This document shows, piece by piece, positions 29,827-38,007 of a stretch of DNA of 64,000 nucleotides. The translations under genes were made by a program, and so were the position numbers. Origin of the DNA: Pseudidiomarina indica (lineage in GTDB: Bacteria; Pseudomonadota; Gammaproteobacteria; Enterobacterales; Alteromonadaceae); assembly GCF_900104245.1 (NCBI RefSeq), contig NZ_FMXN01000001.1, positions 310,001-374,000 on the forward strand, given 5' to 3'. Under the pieces are notes generated by a model. That model saw only the letters and a list, made by a program, of their open reading frames with translations. It had not been told where the DNA came from and made no database searches. Each line of letters starts with the position of its first letter. Position 1 is the first letter of the stretch.

Positions 29827-30121
29827 TCCCGACCAATCGCAATAGGAACTGGCCATACATCACCCAATCCCCAAGCAATGAATACAATGGGTATTTAAAC
29901 GTTGCAGGTTTGTTTTTCTCAAACACAAAATGGCCAAACCATGCAAACCCATACCCTAAGATAGGCAGCAGCACTAACCAGAGCCATTGTTGAGTGAGCA
30001 CGGCATAGGCCAACACCACCAGCACCAAGGTACTGCCGATATAATGCAGCGCGCGACAGCGACGGTCGGCATGCTCCGCTAAGTAATAGGGATAAAAGTC
30101 GCGGAATCGATTAAACTGCAT
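29780..30121 (-). CDS. Mpo1-like (DUF962) membrane protein
   Basis: A 113-residue protein with three to four hydrophobic segments and the conserved His motifs of the Mpo1/YGL010w family: LHYIGS near 29-34 and WFGHFVFEKNKPATFKYP near 66-83. Yeast Mpo1 is an iron-dependent dioxygenase of 2-hydroxy fatty acid alpha-oxidation. Activity of bacterial members is inferred only. The start at 30121 is preferred (GGGGGTGG upstream, overlapping the GNAT stop by 11 bases) over a longer frame reaching 30145. Its 3' end overlaps DUF3301 by 47 bases. Confidence 0.85.
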   Translation of the reverse strand: MQFNRFRDFYPYYLAEHADRRCRALHYIGSTLVLVVLAYAVLTQQWLWLVLLPILGYGFAWFGHFVFEKNKPATFKYPLYSLLGDWVMYGQFLLRLVGIKVGPTPPAADKVAS

Positions 30122-30773
30122 GATCCACCCCCTGGGCCTGTTCACGGGATTGAAATAACAATTGCCCGTTAATTTGCCCCACTTCTAGTTCCGCAATGGT
30201 TTGATAGCCATGATTTTTGAACAAGCTTAAAAACCCGGGATGAGTGACATACACCGCGAGCCCGCGTGATGCCGGTTCTTCTTCCATGGCCGTTTGTGCA
30301 GCTCGCACCAGCAAGTCGCCCCATCCTTGTTGTTGATAACGTGGGCTGACAGCTAAAAACGCCAACATATGAAAATCATCGCCCCCAATGGCAGCTTGAA
30401 TGAGTCGTTCTTTTTCTAATAATTGCTTGGTACTCACATAGCCAGCGGTAAGCAACATTTTCAAACGCCACTGCCAATACTTCCCCGGGCCAAAGCTCTT
30501 CCCAGGTTGCGTTAAACAGGCGACGCCAATGAGGGAATCCCCATCATAAACCCCAAACATGGGCTGTTTAGCATCCCAAAACGCCAGTAATTCTTCACGG
30601 ATTGCCGCTCTTAATCGTTGTTCGTAATCAGGTTTATCCGCTTGGAAAAGAGACATAAATAACGCATCATCATAATACGCTTGATACAGTAACGAGGCAG
30701 CTAACTTGAGGTCTTCTGCGACCAAGTACGTCAGTTGCCCGTCACGGAGTTGAGTCGCTTGAATTGTGGGCAT
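30111..30773 (-). CDS. GNAT family N-acetyltransferase
   Basis: A 220-residue protein with a GNAT fold. The acetyl-CoA-binding motif A is LAVSPRYQQQGWGDLLVRAA (about 140-159, pyrophosphate loop QQGWG), preceded by the strand FGVYDGDSLIGVACL and followed by RGLAVYVTHPGFLSLFKNHGY. The N-terminal region resembles acetyltransferases acting on small molecules. The substrate cannot be named. The gene overlaps the Mpo1-like gene by 11 bases, so the two are probably co-expressed. A perfect FNR-type site lies about 90 bases upstream of its start. Confidence 0.85.
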   Translation of the reverse strand: MPTIQATQLRDGQLTYLVAEDLKLAASLLYQAYYDDALFMSLFQADKPDYEQRLRAAIREELLAFWDAKQPMFGVYDGDSLIGVACLTQPGKSFGPGKYWQWRLKMLLTAGYVSTKQLLEKERLIQAAIGGDDFHMLAFLAVSPRYQQQGWGDLLVRAAQTAMEEEPASRGLAVYVTHPGFLSLFKNHGYQTIAELEVGQINGQLLFQSREQAQGVDHAV

Positions 30774-30858
30774 GAGGTGTCCTTCCTATTCCTGTGAATA
30801 GACAATAACCAGTGCACGCTATGGTGCCTTGGTGAATAAACAACCATCCTCAAATTAC

Positions 30859-30872
30859 TTGATCTCGATCAA
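30859..30872. promoter_or_regulatory. Perfect FNR/Anr-type box
   Basis: The 14-mer TTGATCTCGATCAA matches the FNR consensus TTGATNNNNATCAA at every fixed position and is fully palindromic. It lies in the 107-base gap between the 3' end of syd and the start of the GNAT gene. In the minus orientation a TATTCA hexamer lies about 20 bases downstream of the box, close to class II FNR activation spacing. The box is seen directly. Its use is inferred. Confidence 0.55.
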
Positions 30873-30880
30873 TTATGCTA

Positions 30881-31456
30881 CTATTGCGTTGCTGGAGTTG
30901 TTGTTAAGTCGACCACCCGTGGTTCTAATTCACTTAAAAACTGAGCCAACGAGGGGGCTAATATTTCATGCTGCGGTTGCCCAACAAACTCTAACCCTAC
31001 CTGTCCCGTCTGATTATCTACGCTGATGAGCAGATCTTCAGATTCTTCAGCCAAGCCAATAAAACAAGTGATTGGCTGACGCAGGCGACGCTTCATTAAT
31101 ACGTGTCCGGCTAAGTTGGCTTGTAACCGCTCGCCGTCCTCGGTGCAATGATTCTGTAACAATAGTAATGGATGATCCGCGTACGAAGCGAATAAGTCGG
31201 CAGCAAACCAGCGGCCAAAGAAAATATCGAGATCAGTATGCAATGGCTGTTCTAACGCATGTGCGAGCCCTTTAAATTGGAATATCTCGGTCTGCCGAAT
31301 CGGCTGCCACTGGCCCCATTCGTCCGTAACAGCAGCCCCATAAATAGGCGCTTGCCATTCATCATAGTGTTCCGTCAGTAGTGCCACTTGGGCCGCGCTA
31401 TAGGCCGCAACATAACGGCGGATGAAATTATCAAGCTCAATTGCTAACGACATCAC
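30881..31456 (-). CDS. syd: SecY-interacting protein Syd
   Basis: A peripheral inner-membrane protein that binds SecY and helps monitor assembly of the SecYEG translocon. The 191 residues (E. coli 181) show the family features: a short N-terminal helix (DNFIRRYVAAYSAAQ), then IFFGRWFAADLFASYADH and a beta-sheet core. Divergent from queF, an adjacency also found in E. coli. No anomalies were seen. Confidence 0.92.
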   Translation of the reverse strand: MMSLAIELDNFIRRYVAAYSAAQVALLTEHYDEWQAPIYGAAVTDEWGQWQPIRQTEIFQFKGLAHALEQPLHTDLDIFFGRWFAADLFASYADHPLLLLQNHCTEDGERLQANLAGHVLMKRRLRQPITCFIGLAEESEDLLISVDNQTGQVGLEFVGQPQHEILAPSLAQFLSELEPRVVDLTTTPATQ

Positions 31457-31549
31457 ATTCTCTTTAAAGTGTTTTTCTGGAATCTCGAGAGCAGCAAGGC
31501 TACAATGGTCTGCTGCGTTTTATTTAAGTAGTGTAACAGGTAATTAAAT

Positions 31550-32383
31550 TTGAAGAACCCAACTCTTGATCATTTAAACTTAGGCCAACCCACCGTTTAT
31601 CCTGAGCATTATGATGCTGCCTTATTACAAGCCGTTCCTCGGCAATTAAATCGGACCCCCATTGGGCTCGCTGAGGGGCAACCCTTACCCTTTCAAGGCG
31701 ACGATATTTGGCACGGATATGAACTCTCATGGTTGGACCAAAAAGGGTTGCCACAAGTGGCCGTGGCAGAGTTTCGGGTTCCCTGTCACAGCCCGAATCT
31801 CATTGAATCCAAGTCATTCAAGCTCTACTTAAATAGTTACAATGACACCCGCTGGGCAAGCTGGGAACAGGTACAAGAGCAACTGACGGTCGACCTTTCA
31901 GCATGCGCAGGAGCACCGGTTACCGTGGTGTTAAACACCCTGGCACAAGCACAACGTCAAGCCTTTGGTGAACTACCAGGCCATTGCCTCGATCACCAAG
32001 AATTGACGATTGATTGTTACCAGTACCGTCCCGAATTATTGCAATTAGCTTCAACAGACATGGTCGAGGAAACCCTCCATAGTCACCTGTTGAAATCAAA
32101 TTGCTTAATCACCAACCAACCGGACTGGGGTTCCGTACTCATTCGGTACCGAGGCCCAGCCATTGATCACGCCGCTTTATTGCGCTACATCATCTCATTT
32201 AGACAACATAATGAGTTCCATGAGCAATGCGTTGAGCGGATTTATATGGATATTAAAACGCGACTCAAACCGAGCGAACTCACCGTGTATGCACGTTATA
32301 CACGTCGTGGGGGGCTAGACATTAATCCGTTTCGTTCTGATTTTGAACCCACCCCACAATCCGCACGGTTGTGTCGCCAATAA
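31550..32383 (+). CDS. queF: NADPH-dependent 7-cyano-7-deazaguanine reductase QueF (type II)
   Basis: Reduces preQ0 to preQ1 in queuosine synthesis, the only known nitrile-to-amine biological reduction. The 277-residue long (YqcD) form has two tunnelling-fold halves. [19 protein letters not shown] and the catalytic Cys region of [18 protein letters not shown] are intact, as is the C-terminal [12 protein letters not shown] and [11 protein letters not shown]. It must start at the TTG at 31550: an in-frame TAA lies three codons upstream and no ATG or GTG precedes the conserved N-terminus. Divergent from syd. Confidence 0.95.
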   Translation: MKNPTLDHLNLGQPTVYPEHYDAALLQAVPRQLNRTPIGLAEGQPLPFQGDDIWHGYELSWLDQKGLPQVAVAEFRVPCHSPNLIESKSFKLYLNSYNDTRWASWEQVQEQLTVDLSACAGAPVTVVLNTLAQAQRQAFGELPGHCLDHQELTIDCYQYRPELLQLASTDMVEETLHSHLLKSNCLITNQPDWGSVLIRYRGPAIDHAALLRYIISFRQHNEFHEQCVERIYMDIKTRLKPSELTVYARYTRRGGLDINPFRSDFEPTPQSARLCRQ

Positions 32384-32401
32384 CGACTGATAGGATAGTT
32401 T

Positions 32402-33760
32402 ATGAAGAAATATACAATCGCGCCACGTGGCAGCATGAGCTTACTTTCACAGCTTGAAATTAATCGACTCAAACAAAGCAATAACGAAGCACTGTATCGA
32501 TTATTCCGTAACTGCTGCTTGGCGGTGTTGAACGCTGGTAGTACGACCGATAGCAGTGCAGAAATTTTTGATAAATTTCACGATTTTGATGTGAACCTTT
32601 TGCGTTGCGAACGGGGAGTGTTGTTAGAGCTTATCAATCCACCCGCAGACGCCTTCGTGGACGGCAAGTTAATTGTGGGTATGCAGGAATTAGTGGAAGC
32701 CGTACTCCGCGATATTCTTTACACTGGAGAGCGTTACAACGCCCAAACACTCGACTCGGCGGATACCCATACCCTCACCCACGTTGTGTTTGATATTTTA
32801 CGCAACGCCCAAGTGGTCCAGCCAAGCTTAGAACCCAACGTCATTGTCTGCTGGGGTGGTCACTCCATCAGTGAAATTGAGTACAAATACACCAAAGAAG
32901 TCGGCTATCAACTCGGCTTGCGTGATCTCAATATCTGTACCGGCTGTGGTCCTGGTGCCATGAAAGGCCCGATGAAAGGGGCCACCATTGGTCATGCGAA
33001 ACAGCGTATTACCGATGTGCGCTATATCGGTCTTACCGAACCAGGCATTATTGCCGCAGAGCCACCAAACCCGATCGTGAACGAACTGGTGATTATGCCG
33101 GATATCGAAAAACGTTTGGAAGCCTTTGTGCGCTGTGCGCACGGGATTGTGATTTTCCCAGGTGGTGCAGGAACCGCCGAAGAACTGCTCTATATCCTTG
33201 GCATTCTGATGCACCCAGATAACCAACGTCAGGTGTATCCGATTATCCTAACCGGCCCAGAATGCAGCCGTGGCTACTTTGATGCCATTGACGACTTCAT
33301 TGTCGCTACCTTGGGTGAAGAAGCTCGTAAACTCTATGAAATCATTGTGGCAGACCCTGTTACCGTCGCCCGTAAAATGACCCAAGGCGTGGCCGACGTG
33401 AAAGAGTATCGTCGCGCCACCGGTGATTCGTACAGCTTTAACTGGACCTTATATATCGACGAAGAGTTTCAGCGGCCGTTTGTGCCAAACCACGACAATG
33501 TACGTCACTTAAATCTGCACTATAATCAAGAACCGCAAAAGCTGGCGGCCAATTTACGTCGCGCTTTTTCGGCCATTGTGGCAGGCAACGTGAAGGACGA
33601 TGGGATTCGTGCCATTCGAGAGTATGGCGTGTTCGAAATTCACGGGGACACGGGCTTGATGAAGAAATTGGACGTATTGTTACAGGCGTTCGTCGAACAA
33701 GGACGGATGAAACTCCCTGGTTCGGTGTATCATCCCTGCTATCGTGTGGTTACCGATTAA
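32402..33760 (+). CDS. ppnN: Nucleotide 5'-monophosphate nucleosidase PpnN (YgdH, LOG family)
   Basis: Hydrolyses the N-glycosidic bond of purine and pyrimidine nucleoside monophosphates. In E. coli it is stimulated by (p)ppGpp. The 452 residues (E. coli 454) contain the LOG-type motif [14 protein letters not shown] near 260-273 and the upstream [16 protein letters not shown] stretch near 180-195, with N- and C-terminal regulatory regions typical of YgdH. It follows queF by 18 bases with AGGA ten bases before the ATG, so queF-ppnN-DUF3192 is probably one unit. Confidence 0.95.
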   Translation: MKKYTIAPRGSMSLLSQLEINRLKQSNNEALYRLFRNCCLAVLNAGSTTDSSAEIFDKFHDFDVNLLRCERGVLLELINPPADAFVDGKLIVGMQELVEAVLRDILYTGERYNAQTLDSADTHTLTHVVFDILRNAQVVQPSLEPNVIVCWGGHSISEIEYKYTKEVGYQLGLRDLNICTGCGPGAMKGPMKGATIGHAKQRITDVRYIGLTEPGIIAAEPPNPIVNELVIMPDIEKRLEAFVRCAHGIVIFPGGAGTAEELLYILGILMHPDNQRQVYPIILTGPECSRGYFDAIDDFIVATLGEEARKLYEIIVADPVTVARKMTQGVADVKEYRRATGDSYSFNWTLYIDEEFQRPFVPNHDNVRHLNLHYNQEPQKLAANLRRAFSAIVAGNVKDDGIRAIREYGVFEIHGDTGLMKKLDVLLQAFVEQGRMKLPGSVYHPCYRVVTD

Positions 33761-33784
33761 TCGGTTATTAGGAGGCTCTCGTTC

Positions 33785-34156
33785 GTGTCAAAAATGCTCA
33801 AAATTGTGATTATTGGTTTTGCCGTTTACTTTGCTGCGACAGCCATTGTGTTGCAGCTCTATCAGGCGGATCCAGAAAATATGAGCTGGCAAGAGCGTGA
33901 GACCTTTAACTTGAAGCAAATCGGTCGGTTAAACCTTGGCACCCCACGTGATGATGTCATTCGTCTGTTGGGGTCGCCTGATATTAGTGAAGCAAAAGTC
34001 ACCGATAGTGGTGAGATTTTAATCCTTTTTTATCGCACCCATCACGTCAAATCAGATGGCATCACCACGCGTGATGAATGCACTCCCCTGCTCTTTAAAG
34101 ACAGCAAACTCATTGCTTGGGGTGCAGACGCTTATAGTGAATATCAATCATTTTAA
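33785..34156 (+). CDS. DUF3192 family membrane-anchored protein
   Basis: A 123-residue protein with one N-terminal hydrophobic helix (about 4-24) and a soluble domain carrying GRLNLGTPRDDVIRLLGSPD. That pattern resembles the SmpA/OmlA/BamE fold, in which the domain begins at a Gly-x-Ser/Thr-x-x-x-Val helix. Function unknown. The GTG start at 33785 has AGGAGG nine bases upstream. An ATG three codons later is also possible. It follows ppnN by 24 bases and is followed by a long hairpin. Confidence 0.82.
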   Translation: MSKMLKIVIIGFAVYFAATAIVLQLYQADPENMSWQERETFNLKQIGRLNLGTPRDDVIRLLGSPDISEAKVTDSGEILILFYRTHHVKSDGITTRDECTPLLFKDSKLIAWGADAYSEYQSF

Positions 34157-34175
34157 TGGTGGTTTACCGCAGTCC

Positions 34176-34217
34176 ATCGAACAAAATCAGGTACAATAAC
34201 ATCTGATTTTGTTCGAT
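34176..34217. promoter_or_regulatory. Long perfect inverted repeat upstream of the NAD-IDH gene
   Basis: Two 15-base arms, ATCGAACAAAATCAG (34176-34190) and CTGATTTTGTTCGAT (34203-34217), pair perfectly around a 12-base loop. The repeat begins 20 bases after the DUF3192 stop and ends 33 bases before the isocitrate dehydrogenase start. The stem is AT-rich and only TTT follows it before a C run. It may be a weak terminator for ppnN-DUF3192, an mRNA-stabilising hairpin, or an operator. Sequence alone does not decide. Confidence 0.55.
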
Positions 34218-34249
34218 TTCCCCTCCTTGAGAAGTAAGAAGGTACCCCC

Positions 34250-35254
34250 ATGAGCACCACAATTACCGTAATTCCAGGTGATGGAATTGGTCCTGATATC
34301 ATTGACGCCACCCTTAAAATTCTAGATAAAGCCGGCTGTAATTTTACTTATGAATATGCCGATGCTGGCTTAAGTGCGCTAGAAAAGACCGGTGAGCTGT
34401 TGCCCCAAGCAACCCTTGATGCCATTGCTCGCAATCCAGCCACCTTGAAAGGTCCACTCACCACACCCGTGGGTGAAGGATTCACTTCAATTAACGTTAG
34501 CTTGCGCAAGCACTTTAATTTATACGCTAACTTGCGTCCTGTGAAATCATTTAAAGGCACTCAAGCGCGCTACGAAGACATTGATATCATTACCATTCGT
34601 GAAAATACCGAAGGAATGTATTCCGGTTTGGGACAAGTGGTCTCAGACGATGGCCAAGAAGCCCAAGCAGTCAGTCAAATTACCCGCCAAGGGGCTGAGC
34701 GTATCGTGCGTTTTGCGTATGAATTGGCTCGCCGTGAAGGCCGTAAAAAAGTCACTGCGGTTCACAAAGCCAATATTTTGAAATCAACGTCCGGCCTGTT
34801 CTTAAAAGTTGCTCGTGAAATCGCAGCGGAGTACCCAGACATTCAATCAGAAGAAATGATTGTGGACGCGGTGTGCATGAAGTTGGTGATGAATCCAGAG
34901 CAGTTCGACGTTATTGTTACCACCAACTTATTCGGTGATATTTTATCGGATCTTTGTGCGGGCTTGGTCGGCGGGCTTGGCTTGGCACCAGGTGCCAATA
35001 TCGGTGACCAATCAGCAATTTTTGAAGCGGTGCACGGTTCTGCACCGGACATTGCTGGTAAAAACTTAGCGAACCCAACCTCTGTTATTTTGGGTGCTAT
35101 CCAAATGCTGGAATATTTGGGCATGCAAGATCACGCCAAGCGTATCTTAGCTGCGGTGACCGATGTCATTGCCAGCGGTGACCGTACCACCAGAGATTTG
35201 GGTGGCACCGGCGGCACCACCGAGTTTACGCAAGCCATTATTGAGCGATTATAA
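34250..35254 (+). CDS. NAD-dependent isocitrate dehydrogenase (IDH3-like)
   Basis: Oxidises isocitrate to 2-oxoglutarate and CO2 in the TCA cycle. The 334 residues belong to the short beta-decarboxylating dehydrogenases resembling eukaryotic IDH3: ITVIPGDGIGPDII at 5-18, the isocitrate-binding SINVSLRKHFNLYANLRP near 82-99, the metal-binding Asp cluster of TTNLFGDILSDLCAGL near 225-240, and the cofactor loop AVHGSAPDIAGKNLANP near 262-278. The Asp-Ile-Ala-Gly pattern after HGSAP is typical of NAD-specific members. Isopropylmalate dehydrogenase is less likely from the substrate loop and the absence of leu genes. AAGGT precedes the ATG. Confidence 0.88.
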   Translation: MSTTITVIPGDGIGPDIIDATLKILDKAGCNFTYEYADAGLSALEKTGELLPQATLDAIARNPATLKGPLTTPVGEGFTSINVSLRKHFNLYANLRPVKSFKGTQARYEDIDIITIRENTEGMYSGLGQVVSDDGQEAQAVSQITRQGAERIVRFAYELARREGRKKVTAVHKANILKSTSGLFLKVAREIAAEYPDIQSEEMIVDAVCMKLVMNPEQFDVIVTTNLFGDILSDLCAGLVGGLGLAPGANIGDQSAIFEAVHGSAPDIAGKNLANPTSVILGAIQMLEYLGMQDHAKRILAAVTDVIASGDRTTRDLGGTGGTTEFTQAIIERL

Positions 35255-35285
35255 GCGTTCTGCGCGAAGAAAAAGCGCTCTCAGC

Positions 35286-35325
35286 AAACAAAAAGCCCGC
35301 GATTTTCATCAGCGGGCTTTTCTTC
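35286..35325. terminator. Bidirectional terminator between NAD-IDH and rlmM
   Basis: A GC-rich stem, AAAAGCCCGC with GCGGGCTTTT, closes an 11-base loop, with an A-rich stretch on the left and a T-rich stretch on the right. It lies between two convergent genes, 32 bases from each stop, so it can serve both strands. Confidence 0.88.
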
Positions 35326-35356
35326 ATGCGTTGTCACCGGTCTGGTTCGTTAATAA

Positions 35357-36457
35357 TTACGAGGACGGAACCATACGCAGATGCACGGTAATCTCTTCAC
35401 GGTCGTGGTATAAATGCTTCGCTTGAATTTCAAACGCTCCGCGCCCTTCCATCGCCAAAGTTTCTCGCATCTGCTCCAAATATTCTGTAACAGCTGCATA
35501 CCGCCGCTTCATCGGCAACTTCAGATTGAAAATTGCTTCTCGGCAATCCCCGTCAATCACCCATTGCGTCATCAATGCCGCCACTCGACTCGGTTGTTCA
35601 ACCATGTCACACACGAGCCAAGTCACATTCTTTTTCTTCGGGCGAAACTTGAAGCCATCTTCACGAATGTGTTTTACCTGCCCGGTTTCCAATAAGCTCT
35701 CAGCCATGGGCCCGTTATCAACCGCCTGTACCATCATCCCGCGGCGGACCAGTTGATAGGTCCAGCCCCCTGGCGCGGCGCCGAGATCCACCGCATTCAT
35801 CCCCGATTGAACCCGTTGCTCGCGCTCGTTTGCGGGCAAAAATACTTGAAAGGCTTCGTCGAGTTTTAAGGTGGAACGGCTCGGTGCATCACTCGGAAAA
35901 CGGAGTCGCGGAATTCCCATCAACCATGGCGACTGATTAAACGAATACGAAAAACCAAGATACAGTTCCTGATTACTCAAGAAAAACGCATGCAAGGTAG
36001 GGCGACGATCCGATTCCGCTGGAGTTAACCAGTCAATCACTCGCATGCCTTGGCGTAACGGCACCGTGAACTTACGGCAAAACTTTGATAATTCTTTACC
36101 ATCGTTGGTGTCAGGCACTTCCACCCGTAAACTGCCAGCCGGTTTAATAGCAGCGAACAGTTCGCTCAGCTCATCGTCCAGCAAGGCAACTTGAATGGCA
36201 CTCACCCGATCGGTGGTGGGCAACTCGCGCAAATGTGCCAAAATCACAATAAATTGACGGGTGAAGAGCAGCTCCCGCAATAACAGTTTCTTCCCCAGGT
36301 GTTCACTTTCTTCTGGCTGACAACGATAGATTACATACCCTTGTTGTGGCTGCGTTTGACAATAACCAAACACGCCCAGTCGTGCTGCTTTATCCTGCAA
36401 TTCAGCCGCACAGTCACTCTCAAACCCTGGCCGACAGTAGGCTAGTATCCCGTTCAT
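35357..36457 (-). CDS. rlmM: 23S rRNA 2'-O-ribose C2498 methyltransferase RlmM
   Basis: Methylates the ribose of C2498 in the peptidyl-transferase region of 23S rRNA using S-adenosylmethionine. The 366 residues match E. coli RlmM (366). An N-terminal THUMP-like domain (about 1-160) is followed by a Rossmann methyltransferase domain with the SAM motif AVDLGAAPGGWTYQLV near 215-230 and the catalytic Lys in FNLKLPMKRRY. Nine bases after the alpha/beta hydrolase gene and downstream of gcvA, an arrangement reminiscent of gcvA-ygdD-rlmM in E. coli. Confidence 0.96.
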   Translation of the reverse strand: MNGILAYCRPGFESDCAAELQDKAARLGVFGYCQTQPQQGYVIYRCQPEESEHLGKKLLLRELLFTRQFIVILAHLRELPTTDRVSAIQVALLDDELSELFAAIKPAGSLRVEVPDTNDGKELSKFCRKFTVPLRQGMRVIDWLTPAESDRRPTLHAFFLSNQELYLGFSYSFNQSPWLMGIPRLRFPSDAPSRSTLKLDEAFQVFLPANEREQRVQSGMNAVDLGAAPGGWTYQLVRRGMMVQAVDNGPMAESLLETGQVKHIREDGFKFRPKKKNVTWLVCDMVEQPSRVAALMTQWVIDGDCREAIFNLKLPMKRRYAAVTEYLEQMRETLAMEGRGAFEIQAKHLYHDREEITVHLRMVPSS

Positions 36458-36466
36458 GATTTCCCC

Positions 36467-37108
36467 TTAAGACGTTCGCTCAACGTGCTGGATAAATTGT
36501 ACCACGACATCGACCGCCTCTTGCCATAAAACCTCACGAGATAAACCACTGCGGCGGGTGGGTTCGAAACTATGATCCCCGCCAGCGAGCCAATGGCAGG
36601 TCACATTCTTAGGCAAGGGGTAACTTGCAACTTCTTCGGGCTTCCCAAATGGATCACGGGTTCCTTGCAGGATTAAGTTATTGACACACTGATTTTGCAA
36701 TTCAGTAATGCGCAAACGTTCGGGCTTACCCACGGGATGAAACGGAAACCCCAAAGCAATCGCAGCTTTTGCTCCCAGTGTATCGGCAATTTGAAACGCA
36801 ACCCGTGAACCCATGGATTTCCCCATTAAATACAAGGGTTTATTATCATCAAATTGGGTAACCACAGTGGCCATTGAATGGCATAAAGCTGGCATTCGTT
36901 GGGGTGGTCGGCGCACGCCGGTATCCATGAATTGTTGCCAATAAGGGAAATTAAAACGCACAACTTCAATATCATTCAATGCTAACGCCAAGGCAAAGAA
37001 CTGCATAAAGTCGCTCTGCAACCCCGCACCGGCGCCATGGGCAAACACTACCCGGACGGACCCGCTAGGGTTATCACGATGGACAGCGACCCGTTGGCTA
37101 GCTTTCAT
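36467..37108 (-). CDS. Alpha/beta hydrolase, KANL3/TEX30-like
   Basis: A 213-residue alpha/beta hydrolase. The oxyanion strand is FAHGAGAGLQSDFMQFFA, the nucleophile elbow is MGKSMGSRVA (Ser near 97), the Asp candidate is in LQGTRDPFGKPEEV and the catalytic His in AGGDHSF. The catalytic triad appears complete and the substrate is unknown. The ATG at 37108 is chosen because GAGGAAGAAG lies upstream and homologous sequence begins there. A longer frame to 37162 lies inside the regulator gene. It overlaps the gcvA-like stop by 11 bases. Confidence 0.85.
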   Translation of the reverse strand: MKASQRVAVHRDNPSGSVRVVFAHGAGAGLQSDFMQFFALALALNDIEVVRFNFPYWQQFMDTGVRRPPQRMPALCHSMATVVTQFDDNKPLYLMGKSMGSRVAFQIADTLGAKAAIALGFPFHPVGKPERLRITELQNQCVNNLILQGTRDPFGKPEEVASYPLPKNVTCHWLAGGDHSFEPTRRSGLSREVLWQEAVDVVVQFIQHVERTS

Positions 37109-38000
37109 AGCTATCTTCTTCCTCTTCAACGGTTTGCAGGATCCATTGTCGAAACGTCGCAATTTTACCTACTTCTGCTTGAGATTCACGGCAGACTAAA
37201 TAGAAGGATTTTTCCCGTGGTAACGCGTCAGGAAAAATTTGAATCAAATGCCCTGCATCAATTTCCGGCTTCACTAACACGTTGTTCGCCAGCGCCACCC
37301 CTTGACCATAAACGGCAGCTTTAAGAGCTAAGTTGGAGTGGCTAAAGATAGGTCCGTTATCGCCTTTATTTTTATCAATACCGACCAATTTGAACCAATC
37401 TTTCCAAGCATTTCGTGTTTCATCATGAAGCAGCGTATGATTCAATAAATCACGCGGCTCACGCAGGGGAATATGACTTTTTAACAAATTGGGGGAACAC
37501 ACGGGAATCAGATATTCGTTGTGAAGTTTGTAAGCTTTCAGCCCCGGCCATTTGCCTGCGCCATAATAAATCGCTACATCGACGTCTTCCGTTAAGGAAC
37601 CATCGACTTCATCAACTGCTCGAATCCTGACGTCAATATCGGGATAGGCTTCACGAAACCGATTCAGCCGGGGAACAAACCATAAAATGGCAAAACTCGG
37701 CGGCAGTGAAATGGTCAATGAACCACGTTGGCTCGCGTACCTGACCTTGTCGGTAGCTTGCACAATATGGTCAAAAATTTCTTTCAGCTCTAAGTAATAG
37801 GTTTGCCCCTCAGGCGTCAGTAACAACGAACGATTACGGCGCAAAAATAATTGCACCCCCAAAAACTCCTCCAACGCTTTTACTTGATGGCTGACCGCAG
37901 CTTGCGTCACGTACAACTCTTCCGCTGCCCGGGTAAAACTTAAATGACGGGCAGCGGCTTCAAAGGCTTTCAGAGCATTCAGTGGGGGTAATTTACGCAT
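37098..38000 (-). CDS. gcvA: LysR-type regulator, GcvA-like
   Basis: In E. coli GcvA controls the glycine-cleavage operon. The 300 residues start with LPPLNALKAFEAAARHLSFT and the winged helix-turn-helix RAAEELYVTQAAVSHQVKAL (about 24-43), followed by a type 2 periplasmic-binding-protein effector domain (about 92-295). A GcvA orthologue is likely because of its position near rlmM, but LysR paralogues are common and the effector cannot be read. It starts seven bases after the SDR gene, so it may be expressed with the valine/isoleucine genes. It overlaps the hydrolase gene by 11 bases. Confidence 0.82.
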   Translation of the reverse strand: MRKLPPLNALKAFEAAARHLSFTRAAEELYVTQAAVSHQVKALEEFLGVQLFLRRNRSLLLTPEGQTYYLELKEIFDHIVQATDKVRYASQRGSLTISLPPSFAILWFVPRLNRFREAYPDIDVRIRAVDEVDGSLTEDVDVAIYYGAGKWPGLKAYKLHNEYLIPVCSPNLLKSHIPLREPRDLLNHTLLHDETRNAWKDWFKLVGIDKNKGDNGPIFSHSNLALKAAVYGQGVALANNVLVKPEIDAGHLIQIFPDALPREKSFYLVCRESQAEVGKIATFRQWILQTVEEEEDSYES

Positions 38001-38007
38001 GATCTAA

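Noticed and set aside
31457-31549. preQ1 or other riboswitch in the syd/queF gap
   Set aside because: The 93-base gap shows no compact C-rich hairpin with an A-rich tail as expected of preQ1 elements. Gammaproteobacterial queF genes do not usually carry one.
32828-33226. 132-codon minus-strand frame within ppnN
   Set aside because: Antisense to the LOG-domain core of ppnN. The translated sequence shows no family features.
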